A DNA stretch of 64,000 bases from Beaufortia kweichowensis (GCA_019155185.1 CM032803.1:1424001-1488000); one strand, 5' to 3'. Shown: positions 10,339 to 23,900, numbered from the stretch's first letter. Made by a program: numbers and translations. The notes: generated by a model not told the origin, from the sequence alone.

Positions 10339-13300
10339 ATATCTTATTTTATATTATAGCATGTATTTTTTACCATGTACAATCCACAGTTGATGACCGT
10401 TCCTGTTTTTCCCATTTTTTTATTTATAAGGTACAAAAAAATCCCCTTACTGGATTTTTCTAAAGAAAAGAATTTCTCTCCACAGGCCATCAATCATTAA
10501 GCTGTTTGTAAACATAAACTTGAACCAATTTACATTGACTTTGAATGATAATATTTTTATTTTTTTGAACATACAAAGAAAATGAGGGGAAAAGGTGTTT
10601 TTTATCAAACCGGTTTGAGGCATTTTGACACATTCGTACCTGTATGACTTTTAAAACATGTAAAGGGCTCTCTCCAGTCTCCCTAGTCAACAACAGCTCC
10701 CCTCCATAAGAGAAAGCAAAATATGTTACAAAAATCGCTAGTAAATTATTTCCTGTTCTTGCAGATAATTGGCTACCTTGTGCAGCCTTTGATTTTTTTT
10801 CCTTCTGTGTTTATTCAGCCATCTTTCTGCAGCTCTGCTGGAATCCATATTGATAGCTGTCAGGCGGTGTTGCTGGGCACCAAAGAAAAGGGGCTTGTGA
10901 AACTAGGGGAGAGGGAGATGTTGTATGGAGGGCACATCTGTCAGATCTGATGACTTTACCCATGCTGTGATGTGAAGGGTGCTGTCAGGAGATGGGGGAC
11001 AACAGCACAGGTATGCCCTGGTGAATGCACTGTCCTCAGGCTGGAACTGGCTGTGACACCCCGGTGGTTCGGTGAGACGGGAGTAGAAATCTCCCTTGTG
11101 TAATGTGCTGACAGGAAAGATCTGTCTGCCGCAAAGCCTTGATGTGAAGGCCCGTCTCAGTTCTGATTAACTCTCAAATGAGTTTTCTAGAGTTTGATCT
11201 TGGAGTTGGTGACTTGAATTAGGTAGATGCTGGCAGTCATGTTGGCAAAGGTTATGCTACGAAAATCACTACCTGTCACTTTGACAGACTGGGGTATACA
11301 CTTTCCATCATGATCATTTTTAATCTTCGTTAAAATTGTTTTTGTGGTTTTTAACTTTTTCCAATTTTCATAATTTTTGGAATTTCAGAGTTGATAGAAA
11401 AGATATAAAACAAACGTAGCATAGCATTTTGAATTGTTTATGTTGTTAAATATAAAATAGAAGAATGTTTGGTTTCAACAACCTCTAAGGGTTGGATGTC
11501 ATCACGCAGGCTAAAATGCAGTGTTTATGGACGGAGGGAAGACTGTTGGTGAAACTTTAATGTTAATTGATCCCAGGGAAGGAATGCAGACACAGGTGTG
11601 TAGCCGCAAGGCAGACCCGCCAATAGAGGCCTTTGGAGAAAGGCCAACAGCAGGACCGGTGGCTGTGCGGCTAAAGTGCCACCAGCAGAGAGACCCGCTT
11701 TTGTGTCAGCACAATGTTTTGACCATTAATGTGCACCAGCAAATACACATGTTTTTAAGCATCATATACTTTTAACTGTAGATAGATGTGTCTCGAGCTG
11801 ACGCTTATCGCCGGCAGGTGTGAGTCTTGCATTTTATCTCACCCACTCCCTGAAGCACATCTCGTGTAACGACGTTATTACCGGGAGACTTAATCAAACC
11901 CACTAACAATAGCTCACACTGACAGACATCCAGGCAGCTGGTGCATAATGCTCTGTGAATATTCAGAGTGGCCCAGCAACCCCGTCTGCCCACTTAATCA
12001 AGTTCTCTGGTCACCTGGGGAACAGGAAGCAAAAAGGTGAAGTGAGGCGGCACTGAAACTGTAGCATTACACCGAGGAAGAGTCGGAATACAGGATGACA
12101 CGCTGATGATGAATAATATAGATGCTTCCGCAGTACACGGCTGTAGATTTACATTATAAAATGTCTATATTGATATGATCTATTTAAGTGCACTTACTGT
12201 TTGTTTTTATTCTGTAGGAAAAAGTTCTCAGGACATCAATCATTCAGCTGTTTGTGAACATGAAGTCTTTATTTTAAATGACGATGTTGCTGTTCAACAA
12301 CTTGAAATCAGAAAGAGAGAGTCAGTCAGAAGACTGAAAAACCACAAAACACTGGGCATGAATGATGTACTGTAGGTTTTCTTGAAGATTTCACGTACAG
12401 TATGTACAGTAGAGCTGAGGATGGTGTTGCATCTTGCATACAGTAGCATCATAACTATATTCTTGCTGCTGTTGTCCTGTTATTATTGTCTTGTTTGGAC
12501 ACGCTCAAACCCATATGCAGCTCTATAAAAGAGTAATGTAAAACCTTAGAGAGACCCTGTGTACTGCACTTTATTCAGGAATCCTGACTTATTTATAGGT
12601 GTTGGAATCGTGTTGTTTGCTTGTTTTATTGAAAAGCTTGCGGGTAAAGTGGCGACAGGCTAGCATGCGAGCGCGATCTCTCGAGGGCTCCCCTGCAGAA
12701 ATCTTCTTCCCGATAAATAAGTCAGTGTTGATGAATCTTTAATTCACATGAAATCCATTGTCGCCCAGAAGGTCTGCGGGGACGTGTTGTAACTCCACGC
12801 ACACGACAAAACAACCCTAGCCCCCCAGGTCAAACAACCCCTTGTTGTTGGCGTTCTGAAAGAGAAGCTGTTGCGGTCTCTATAATTAGCTCAGCACACG
12901 AATCCACACTTCTGCCGAATAAGATAACAAAAATATTTAAGATTTGTAATCATGTGACATCTGGCTCTGTTGTAATTCACCTTTACGGCGGCATCAAAAC
13001 AGCCATCAGACTGATTTAGTGCAACACTGTCACTTTTCATACGCCGTAACCTATAGTTGGAAGATGTGTGCACAAGAAAAGTTTATAGAGAAAAAGCTTG
13101 TGCTTTCATGGCTGATAAAAAGGAATAAATAAAAAGAAATGCAAAGAGATGCACAAGGGAAATGCAAGCAGAGGAAAGAGGGGTCAAAAAAGGATTTGGA
13201 AAGAAGTCGTCAGGTTAGAAAGAATACTGAGAAGTAGTCTGATCCAAGAATAAAGGACGAAGATGAAGAACATGGACCATCAGTGGACGAATTTGCTCTA

Positions 13301-13880
13301 CACAAGAAAGTTCTTTCCCATGAATAATTCAGAAGCTAAACTCACTCTATCCCTAAAGCATATCACTCAGTCCAGACTGTTCACAGAGCAGGTCAGGGGA
13401 TCCCTCTGAAAATGGCCCTTTATGATCTTCATGCTCTTTTGGTGAGAGAAGACATCTAAAGAGAGATAAGTAAATAAATAAAGAAGGGCCAGCATGTTTT
13501 ATTTAAATAAAGGTCTGTATTTTCTATTCTCAGACAAGCAGTCCTGACTGCAGGATTAAGAGAGGGGACTTTTGTTTGCTTGATGGGAAAGAGTTGTTGC
13601 TGTAATGACCTCCTGTCTCTACAGGCTTCAGCTAAAGAAAGCTTCCCAACTGAATCTACTCTCTCCTCAAAACATATACTCTAGTTTTTCAAGTGTGGTT
13701 GTTTCCGCAGATCTTATGGATTTAGGCGATTGGTAGTTTCTTTATGTAATTGCAGACTGTCTTGATACAGGTGTTCTGTTGCAGAATCTACTTGCTCATA
13801 CAAAAATTTGTCATACAAAAATAATTTAAATAATTAGTAATTAATATTTTCCTCGGACAGATTATTTATTTTTAAGATAG

Positions 13881-13906
13881 ATATATTTATATATTTATAT
13901 ATTTAT
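13881..13906. repeat. ATATTTAT octamer tandem repeat
   Basis: Roughly three tandem copies of an 8-base ATATTTAT unit directly abut the ATTTT pentamer array that follows, suggesting that one repeat arose from or seeded the other. Confidence 0.85.
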
Positions 13907-13980
13907 ATTTTATTTTATTTTATTTTATTTTATTTTATTTTATTTTATTTTATTTTATTTTATTTTATTTTATTTTATTT
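13907..13980. repeat. Uninterrupted (ATTTT)n pentanucleotide microsatellite
   Basis: About 74 bp, nearly 15 perfect tandem copies of ATTTT with no interruption, ending at a CTTTATATAA junction. Perfect copy-to-copy identity implies recent expansion or active slippage, so length polymorphism between individuals is likely. Confidence 0.97.
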
Positions 13981-14170
13981 CTTTATATAAAGTTGTGTAC
14001 ACAAAATCTGATTAAATATTATTTTTATTTAAGATCTTACATTTGAACTAACATGCTTTTGTTTAAGTTTTATTTTCAATGTTTCCTGAGATCAAAACAT
14101 ATGTTTGGGTTGTTTTTGTCTTTTCTCTTAGCTCTTTGTTGGGCAGATGGATAATCTATATAGGTTTGTT
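13981..14170. other. AT-rich spacer between pentamer array and SINE
   Basis: No coding or repeat signal beyond general AT richness. Confidence 0.5.
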
Positions 14171-14285
14171 AGCTGGTCAAGCATTGCATTAGCAGCACAA
14201 ATGGTCGTGGGTTTGATCCCCAGTGAACACACATATATATACTGTATTGCTTGAATGCATTCTAAGTCACTTTGGATAAAAACTT
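14171..14285 (+). mobile_element. tRNA-derived SINE copy (HAmo-like cyprinid family)
   Basis: GGTTTGATCCC at 14210-14220 matches the RNA polymerase III B box of tRNA-type promoters (GGTTCGANNCC) apart from a C-to-T change expected from CpG decay. It is preceded by a TTAGCAGCACAAATGGTCGTGG block. Then come CCCAGTGAACACACAT, CTTGAATGCAT and AAGTCACTTTGGATAAAAAC, in the order of the cyprinid SINE whose consensus tail is AAGTCGCTTTGGATAAAAGC. The tail's CpG is lost and the last bases are missing, so this is an old copy. The A box region is not clear and the 5' end is uncertain. The 3' tail alone recurs at 36371-36421. The HAmo-like name is from memory. Confidence 0.75.
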
Positions 14286-17200
14286 TAATTTGAAATTCTG
14301 GATCTTTGCTTTCACAAGCTGATTTTTTGTCTCAGCGTCAAGATTGTTTAGACTGTGATGCAGTAGTGCTTGATGACTTGATAGTTTTTTTGCTTTTTGC
14401 CCTCTTGTATATTTCATTAAGGGAAAGTGTCCGTTTGACAAGCCCGTGTGACCTGTTCGGCTGCTCCAGGTGGGGTATCTCCCGGTCTCTGACAGTTTCT
14501 CACTAAAGTAATCTGTGATGTTTTTTCATTTTCTTCCTCTAGTTGACTGTATGATTTGTTGAATCACTCATATTCCAGCATCTGCGTCCTCACAGTTCTG
14601 CTGTTGCTAGCTGGCAAGTAGAGTGATTAAGATCTACAAATGGCATCTTGAGACCTTGTTAGCAGAAAGAAGCTTTATCGCTTCCATCCATCCATTTCTC
14701 CATCCTTCCATCCCACCACTTATCACTACTTCATCACCCTCATTTCACATTTCATGACAGTCTCACCTACATCCGGTTTTCTGATTTATTACACACTTTC
14801 CATCTGTGTTTGTGTCATTGGTGTTTGCTTTTAGACTGCACAGCTTTTTTGAAAATGAAAAATGGTACAAATAATCAATTTTACATTAGCGTTCGGTATT
14901 TAAAATATCACGCAGCAGAATATCGTAAAGGTAAAGTCACTGCTTTCAAAGGATTGGGAAATACATAAGTGAGATGTGTCAGTCTCTACTGGTTTGTGTA
15001 TACACTGTAAGCGTGTGTTTGTTTGTGCAGCATTTATTCAGTGCAATGTTTATCTTGTGAATTTATAGCGCTCTTCTCTCCGTGCTGATGCGACATCAGA
15101 TTTAATGGAGGAGGAGACCAGAGACATGTCTGATCACTCATGTCTCCTTCGGTCAACGTGCTGTTTCTCACTCAATCGTTCCTTTGGATTCATCCGCAAT
15201 ACAATTACATTTGAAAGACGAAATAGGATTGAAGAATCTATCGATCTATGTTGTATCAACACTATCCATCTGTGTTTGTCTTTCTATCTGGTTTCCCTAT
15301 CATAGACGGGTTTGTTTTGCAACCGCACCAGGCATTTTCTTTTTTTATTTGTTTAGTGATCCATCAGCCTATTTACCTTATCATGCTGCCAAACCATCCA
15401 TTTACACTTCCATCTGTCTGTCAAACAATATCGTGCTATCCATTTGTCTAACTATCTTCTCTGTGTACTTACCCCACTGTCAGTCAAAGCTTCTCCAGAA
15501 CTGCAGTTTTTCTTTTGGCTGAGGAATAGCAAGGTGTGATGTGGTTTGTCCAGGCACACTTTAGATTCATGCGCCCACCTCCGCATACATGCATAATCGC
15601 AGCCGATACTTCACTGTCACCTGCACTTAAGTGTTATGGATGAATGACGGTTTTCGTTTGTCCTTTCTGCGTATAATGCACAATATGGAGGCATGTTCGT
15701 GAAACTCCTGCTTAGTAAACTCATGCTCTTTATCCAAATGCATCCCGATGCTCATTGTAGTGGCAATCCAGCTGTCCACCGGGTCCACTATTAGTCTTGA
15801 AAGATCAGTATGATGCTTTGGGCCGTAGCACATGGGGTCATAATGGATGAGTTTTTCCACAGTTCAACCCATTTGGCCTCCGTGTTTTAACCTCCCAGCG
15901 TGTAAAAAAAGTTGCTCAGTTTTCACACCTGCTCATAACTAACTGTATGTGTTTGTTCATTTAGTATGCACGTTTTTAGGGTTAACAGACACAACTAACA
16001 ACTTAATAAACATGCATGAAAACATTAAAATGTTGAGTTTTTGCCTGCAGCATTAGAGAGAATAAGACGTATTGCTATTAGTGCACGTTTGCCTTCCCAC
16101 AACGCTGCAGAAGAGATGATTTGCACTGCACATTAGCCTCAGGCTACGATCTGTTGGTGGAAGGTGGTTTTCATCCGACACGTGTGCTTTTGCTTCCCAG
16201 CTCCTTTTTTTTTGAGAGTTTGGTTTAGAGCAGCATCTAAAATTTACCAAGCTTTTCTATTCTCTTGAAAACCCAGCTGATCCATAAGTCATAAACTGTC
16301 TTGTCCACGTTTCTAATCAGATGAGATCCCAATAAAACATTTTGGCATACATTCCTAGCAATATCCAGTATACCTAATCCTTCATGAGGAAAAGAGACAC
16401 TGCCATTTTTCCGTAGTTTCTCATCTGCCCGTGTTACAGAGCTGTCAGGGTCATCCCGCTACAGAGATAAACTAGTGCCTCGCTCTTTCCTCTAAAAATA
16501 AGCATTTGTTTATCGACATGTGTAGTGATTTCCAGCTCTCCTGTGCCGTATTGTGTGCCGAGCTGTCAAGAAACATTACTCTTAAGGCCTGACTTTCCTT
16601 TCAGCTCTGACCAGCCAAGAGAGAGTGCAGTCGAGCAGGACAATGCATGGTGCTGGAGGGTATCCGGTGTTTAAGATGTTGCTTTTAACTAAGACTATAG
16701 TCCTTACTCTTTAGTGCAGGGCTGAAACTTTAATGCACCCTTTAAGGTGTATGAAAGTGAAGGGCAGCGCGGGTATCAGATATCTGGGTCGCTTATTTAA
16801 GGGCGGCGAGCGAGGGTTTCTAAACGAAACCTGGCTTTGATTGAAAGCTGAGGCTGTAGATAAACTCAGATCGTGGCTGACCAAGTTTGGCATATTTTTT
16901 TATTCGCTGCCTTACTTCATTATTTTAGGGTCCTACAAACTGTCAGATTAGACATTAAACATCTCTTGTTTGTTTAGAAATGGCTCTAAGAGAGATTTAG
17001 GGAGAAGACACACCAGACCTCAAGCTTATCTGCTCTCATCCATCTTAGTTTGATGAGGAACTTGCATGTTTGCTGTTTTTTCTTGCGGATCTGCAGTGAC
17101 TGCCTCTGACAAATGCTCAACATTTGCTCTAAACATTTGTAATTTCAGCAGAGCGTGGTTACTCAAAACAGGGCTTTTGTCATCTTAAACATCTTGATGT

Positions 17201-17762
17201 CTTTCTTGCTTCAGCTTCAGAATGCAGTTAAGAGCTCAAATCCAAATGTGGAGGAAGAACTTGCCGTATACACTTTTATTAGGAGAAAGAATAAACTTTT
17301 TTAGTCTTTTTAAAGTAAGTTTTTCAGCACCTGTTAATGTCAAATAATTATCATCACCTTTTTTACTAACATGATGCTTTTTTCTTTATTTCAGTGACTC
17401 ATGCCCACAGTTTTGCTTTTGATTAAGGCTGTTTTTAATCACTGATTTAACACAATCCAGTGTGACAGACAACCTTAAATTAGATTACAATTATGTAGCA
17501 TGTACAGAATAAAGTATATGTAATATTATCAAACATTTCAAGTTGGTTGTTTAAGGTTTTGTACACAAAGCTGGTTGATATTTGTTCAGCTCAGGTTCCA
17601 TATGTTCGTAATTATATGTTTTTGATTTAACAACCTAACAAAGATGTTTTTGCTAGTTTTCAGATGCTTCTGAATCTTACTCAAAAAATGCAAACAATTA
17701 CTTTTTAGCTTTACTCTGCAGCTGAGGAAATAACATGCCTTCACATCTATTCTATTGCACTA

Positions 17763-17766
<4 letters not shown>
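14286..17766. other. Unique noncoding sequence with degenerate CCAT/CTAT tracts
   Basis: No gene seen. Low-complexity pyrimidine-rich stretches with CCAT, ATCT and CTAT units occur at 14680-14760 and about 15230-15475 and look like decayed tetranucleotide microsatellites. The overlapping small open frames there come from this low complexity. 16500-16700 is somewhat GC-richer but shows no exon structure. Confidence 0.5.
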
Positions 17767-17964
<198 letters not shown>

Positions 17965-20511
17965 ATCACCTCCCTCCATGGCTCACTAGCAGTAAACACT
18001 GTTTGTTGACATATGGCCCTCAGAGATTTAATCACCTTTATTACATTTTGTTGCAGAAAAAATGATGCGATACAAGTTTGCACATTATGAGGTTGCAGTG
18101 CTTGTGTATGATGTGTGTATCTAGCACTGAATGTATATCACGAAAGTCTCTTCAAAACAACAGTTGCATTTTTTTATTATTATAGGCTTCAGTCCATTTA
18201 ATATTCATTGCAAACATTTATTATTCACTGCTATAATTACCTGTGTTTATTCACATAGTTACTACAAGGCTGTTGATTGAAGCTTTTTTGTTATTCATGA
18301 AGCAAACCTTGTGCCAAAGAAGTCTACTGATGATGTAACTTCAAGTAATTACAGGCAGATGACAGTAATGCCAAATATATTATGTTGTTTAATCTCATTA
18401 GAAGAATGCACGAGGGGCCATCAGGGACCTATCACTCAATCATACAGTCAAAGTCTCTGATAGGTGTTCAAGGCAAAGACTCATGAGTGTTTGAGTGTTT
18501 TAGTAATCTAGTGTTCTCCTCCTTCTGTAACCGTAGGCCAATCCCATGATCACCCTTTGATCGTGTTTGACTCCGCCTTACCGGCAAACACTAATACAGA
18601 CATTTCTTTATAACATCGTATGTTCTTTTTCATTGATGAATATCTTTGTGCATTCAACCTACAGATACAGCCTCTGGAAAGAGCAGGTAAACAAATCATG
18701 AATTGTGTGCAGTGCCGTAGTCATCCTGAAATTGTCCGCTGGTGTGTTTTTCTGTGGACGTGAATGCTCATCCCAGAGAATAGCTTCATAATGTGTGAAC
18801 CAATAGAAAGAGCTGGTGCTTGATGCGATTGTTTCTGTAGATTGAGTATTTTAGACTGAAGGACCAGAGAACTAAAACTATGAGAGCTTTCAGCCCAAAT
18901 TAGGAGAAAGAGAGAGGTCTGTTCAAAGCCAACTTTTATAGTTTTGGAGGCTTGTCTCTCCCACCCATTTGTTTGAAAGATTTCTGAACCTTCTTGTCTT
19001 CAATCTGTTGAGCAATTATCTCAAGTATTACTCTACATGTTATTTTCCCTGTCTTGCTGAATCTTCCACTCTCAAACTAGCCTTGATGCTTTCATCCATT
19101 TTCAATTTGCTCCACAGACTTGAAGAACTGCTTCTAGCCTTTCCAGATCCAAATCAAACAATACAGTCTGAGCGTCACCTTCCAATACACAAACAAAATA
19201 AGCATGTTAGAAGAAATTGATGAAACAATGGCAGTTGTTTGGTCTAGGCATTTAGGTTTCCCATTTCTCTTCTCTCAATGCCACTTCTTGCTCTCTTTAA
19301 TCGTTTTTCTCCTTCTACATTGGGCTGAGAATGCCTGTAGTCCGGCATGAGGAACTATATTATCAAAAAAGCAAGAGCCCTCTTTGCAGAAATTGTAAAT
19401 AAAACAATTCTTGAAAGTTCTTTGTTTTATCACTGCTGTCAATTTGTAGTTGCATTGCACGTTTGGTTCAGAGAGAGTCTGGAGCCCTACAGGCATTTGA
19501 CTTTTTGAAGTAGAAGTGGATGAAAGACTCGGCTGTCATTTCGACTCATATTATGGGTTTCCTAGAAATGGAACATGCAGAGTTGAAAGGTCAACATTTT
19601 TACCTTTCACCAGCACTAGAGGAAGTTATCCTGCTGGGAAATGTATGTTTCCTCCTCTTTATTTATCTTTTCCTCCCTCTGCCATAACCGCATCTCTTCT
19701 ATCTCTTAACATTACCCTCTTGTTATTAGCATCGTCCCTCCCCTGTGGTGAGTTTCCTTGTTAGGACAGATTTATACGTCTACTCAAGCTTGAATTAAAA
19801 AGGCTCTGGGCAAACCAAAGAAGGGCTTTTCCAAGCACAAACACACGGCTTTCACTGACCGTATTGTAGTAATGAAACACTTTGTTTTATTTCACCTTTG
19901 TCTTCTTCCTTAAAATATGTTTGTTAAGTCTTTTCAAAAGTGATTTCCTACTTGTTTTCTTGGTGACCTTGGCGCGCGGGCTGGACTTCAAATTTGTTTA
20001 AAGTATGAATCCACCTTCACTGTGGTGCACTTGCTCCTAACTCATTACCTGACATGATAAATTGCGCCTGTTCCATTAAACTATGCCCAGTCCGTGGTGG
20101 CGCGGGCACCTGGCACTGAGTAATGGCAGTTGCACGGGTAGACCTGCCAGGGTTGGTAGGAAAGGTGTGGTGGTTTAAGCATGAAGTTGGCTCTAGAATC
20201 CACAGGAAGAAGAAAGGTTGTCCAGTGTACCTGCCAGATGGCCTCCACCCAGCCTCTCACTACACCATGTTTGGAATAGAGAGGGCCTTTGTGCGATCCG
20301 TAATGGGTTGGCCTCGGTAACACCTTTAGCATTTGTCTACAGCATATTTCTCTCTGGCCTGGTTTCAAAGGATTTGCTAAGCAACAGCTAATAACTGAGA
20401 ATCACATTACTGTAGTTTTTCTTTAATGTTTAAACATTAAACAACGCCTTCTCTAAAATGCCAAACCCTCCCACTGTGTTGTGTGAACTCTGTTGTGTGT
20501 CTCTTCTCCAG

Positions 20512-20631
20512 TCTGTTGTTATAGGTGGACGAGCTCTTGAGGTCGAGATGGATTCAGGAACGGTGAATGGTGTTACTATGCCACCAGACATGAAGCAGCT
20601 GACTTTAGCTCTTATGTTGCACTCGGCTTAA
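20512..20631 (+). other. Exon-like block (acceptor plus 39-codon open frame)
   Basis: A pyrimidine-rich tract ending TCTCTTCTCCAG at 20511 is a good 3' splice site. From 20512 one frame stays open for 39 codons (begins SVVIGGRALEVEMDSG, ends LALMLHSA) to a TAA at 20629-20631. A 39-codon open run is not statistically unusual, I recognise no protein family, and no partner exon can be joined. It is recorded only as a weak candidate terminal exon. Confidence 0.15.
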
Positions 20632-20830
20632 TCAGATGTCTTTTGTTTTGCCTCGTGTTGTTTCCATCTTCTTTCTTCTAGGCCTGTTACAGTATTTTGT
20701 TACTTGTTTTTAATTGAAATAGAATGTGTTAACTATGAAAAATGGACATCTCTTCTATGTTTTTTCCCTGTCTCACCCACAGTTGTGAGCATATCTAACT
20801 AGCCATATATTTTTCTCTCTTTTTAAACAG

Positions 20831-20974
20831 ACAACCGTCGCACTGGTTTGGAAAGATCCCGTTCACGCCACAATCCAAACCCTATGGTCCGATGATCGCT
20901 TGCCGGCTCAGGACAAGCTTTGCCAAGTGCCAAAGACCCAAAAGTGGGAACAGCGAGGAGGGTTGATACGGGAT
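20831..20974 (+). other. Exon-like block after a strong acceptor
   Basis: TTTTTCTCTCTTTTTAAACAG precedes 20831. Reading from 20831 in frame 0 gives about 48 open codons (TTVALVWKDPVHATIQ at the start) before a TGA near 20975. Another frame and the opposite strand are also open here, which weakens the case because this is GC-richer sequence with few stop triplets. No family recognised. Confidence 0.12.
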
Positions 20975-23900
20975 TGAGAGAGAACCTGTGAAAACCGCCC
21001 TGAAAGCCCTCCTTTTTCACATACAGTAAATACGCCCACATGATCATGCATACAGAACGAACCTCAAAGACGCGTGCTGCCGCTCACACTTCATCACCAG
21101 ATAACCGTGACCCTCTATGATGCCTTACGTAAAAGACGCTCCATTGCTCATCTTGCATAAGACCTGTTCAACTTGGTGTTGTTTGTTTAAGAGTCTTATG
21201 TTTGCTCGACTGTGTTTGTTTGTTTGTTATTTTCACGATTGCGTCGGTTCTGTTTATATCTCAGCGCATCTCACGACTCTAACTCCACCGATCTGGCTCA
21301 CGTCCATCCCTCTATCTGCAAACAGAGGTTTGATCTCTGGCTATTGGATTTTTCTTGTTGACAACAAGCCAAAAGCACCAGCGAGGACGGTGTGGTTCTG
21401 TATGCATATCAGCAAAGGGGACTTCATCACCGCTTTGATTGAACAAATCCTTAGCTTGATTGGTTCGTCTTGCTTTTTATTTCACATGACGGATAACATT
21501 TGGATGTCGAGTTTGTATTTCCCTCTCATTTCAACATCAGTCGTGCTCTGCAACATATAGTCTCTGATCACTGCCTCTTTATATATTACAGATCTGATGT
21601 ATGTAGCGACATGAAAAAGCTGCTGATTTTGGCATCAATGCTACTTTGTGTACACATTTGTGCTGTGCCGGCTGCCACAAGGTACACGAGGTGACTAAAA
21701 GTTATTGCTCTTTATCTACGGTAAACATTTCAAACGTACATAGACATTTCTCTTGCAGAGTCAAAGGTTTTATTAAGCGAATCTGATGGTATGTGAAGCA
21801 AGCACGAATCAAAGCGATGCCGTTTATTTATGTTTTCAAACATGTCACAGGTGTTCTTATGATTTTACTGTCGCTTTTAGTCCTCTATGTAGAAAGTAAT
21901 TTTAGTGAACTGTAGCTCAGTGTACTTTTTAAATCCATTGGTCATCTTTAAGAGCTCTTAGATGTGCTTCAGTACCTTTCCTGCCCAACCACGTTTATCA
22001 AATTCTGTAAATTAATTATTACTGTAGATATTTTTACAGGACTGTTTTATAGCATGTAAAAGACACTGTAATCCTCGCTAGCAGTCAGAAAACGTCCGAG
22101 TCAATAATTAAGAATTATGAAGAAGCTTTTGTAATTATTACAACTCCCTGTGTAAAACTAATCCCATCCATGTAGGGTTTCAGTCTACCAGAAATATACC
22201 ATACCTCATATACGCTCACATTTTAATGCCAATCCTTCACAATTTGTAAAATATGTATTTATTCACAGTTTGCCAGATAATGCCTGAAGCTTTTAATATG
22301 TGAGCATTAACCAGATTCCAGCACAGAGGAAACAGAATAGTGACAGTAAAGCGATTTTCACGACATGGTGGCTGTCTTTACATGAAAGCCATTAGAGGAC
22401 TTTCTCTGCCACATCCCCATACTCTTGCTTGTGGCGTGAGTAGTCATTTGCCATAATGTTTCATGCCCCCTATGTCCATAACACTGCAGGCAACTCTACG
22501 GTATGTAAAACAGTGTCTTTTCTCTTACGGGTGACTGGAATAATACTGCCTAACATTACTGGTACATGCCACACAGTGTTCATAAATGAAGGCAATGTGT
22601 TGAGTTTGCCTGACAGATGCTTTCTTTAATATGTAAATGCAAAAGACTAAAGTATGGTTGAGAACGCCCATGCTTTCAAACACGGCACTGTTAGACAAGC
22701 TTCCGCCTTTAATCTGTGTTTGTCGTGCACTCTTGAGTGAGAAAAGGTCGACATGCAACGTATCACAATCCATTGATTTGCTTTTCTAATTAAAACTGCC
22801 CTTTGAATGCTTTCCAGAACAACACAATAGATGCTGCGCTGGGCTCATGCAACTAACTCATGTTAATAGGAATTACAGCATCCACACACTTTTTTTTTGT
22901 GGACACCTCCAACATGCGTTTTTATTTCCCGGTCTGATCAGACTTTGACACAGTTACTGTATTTATAGTATCTGACAGCCAGTATCAATGGTACCAAGTA
23001 ACAAAACATACAGTAAAGAGTCGGGTAAAAAAAATACATATTATGATTTTGTTGAGATTTTGTTTAATGTGCCAAAATGTAATGATTACAATGTTTAATC
23101 CAATTTCATTATTGTTATTTTTGTTATTATTATTATTATTAGTTATGGAAGGAAGCGTAAGAGGAAATATCTGATCAGTTAAAACTGATTTGTTAAAATC
23201 ACACTAATTCTTTCTGTATGATAGTAAATTGAAGAAGATTCATGTGAGTAAGAGTGATGCTGTACCTGCCAGAGATGCAACTTTTCAGATGGGTTTTGGG
23301 AACGCTAATGTCTATCAAATATTCTTCAAAATTATGTGTAATTTATACATTTTTTCCTAAGAAATACACCGTTTTATACTAGTAATTTTTCCCTTTATCT
23401 GTGATATTGATGTTGTGTATTGCTATAGGCTAATATATGTGTCATGTGTATTTGATGAGAATATTCTAGAAGATATAATGTGGGTTAGAATCTGCAGGTG
23501 ACTGTGCATTGTATTTAAGTCAGATTCACTATCTAAATTAGACATAACAGGGAGGCCGAAGGTGGCAAGAACATTTAAAGTTACCAGTGCCAATTTGGGT
23601 CCTCTGCTGTGTCATTTATCCACATTTGCTCAATATGCTCAGTTCAGATTGTATGATGGTGCACTTTAAATTGTTAAATATAGACCTGAAACAGTCTTAA
23701 TTTGCGATTTCTTAGCATATCATTGCCAAAATAGATTGCTTGCATGTGTGGTAACTGTTCCTGACAAGTGATTCAATCTTCATTCTGTCCAAAATCTTCA
23801 CAAACCTCTCTCATTCCTTCTTGGCACTTGGAACTAGATCATGGGTGAGAACAACTACAGCTGTCTCAGGACATTATTTTATTTTTTAGGTAATGTAAAA

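Larger units (their letters stand above)
9734..13906. other. Unique noncoding sequence with a small internal duplication
   Basis: No gene recognised. Contents worth noting: an 18-bp perfect palindrome at 10321-10338, a short diverged direct duplication (10487-10523 and 12232-12267), and a moderately GC-rich CpG-containing block at about 12620-12880 that resembles a conserved noncoding element. The stretch from about 13080 to 13290 is strongly purine-rich on the plus strand. An 84-codon open frame at 11521-11775 has no recognisable domain or convincing splice context. Confidence 0.5.

Noticed and set aside
14680..15475. CCAT/CTAT-rich stretches as possible satellite or CRISPR-like array
   Set aside because: Units are irregular and degenerate with no fixed repeat-spacer period; decayed microsatellite is sufficient.
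21117..21560. 147-codon plus-strand open frame
   Set aside because: Composition-driven hydrophobic stretches, no recognisable family, no upstream promoter or exon context.
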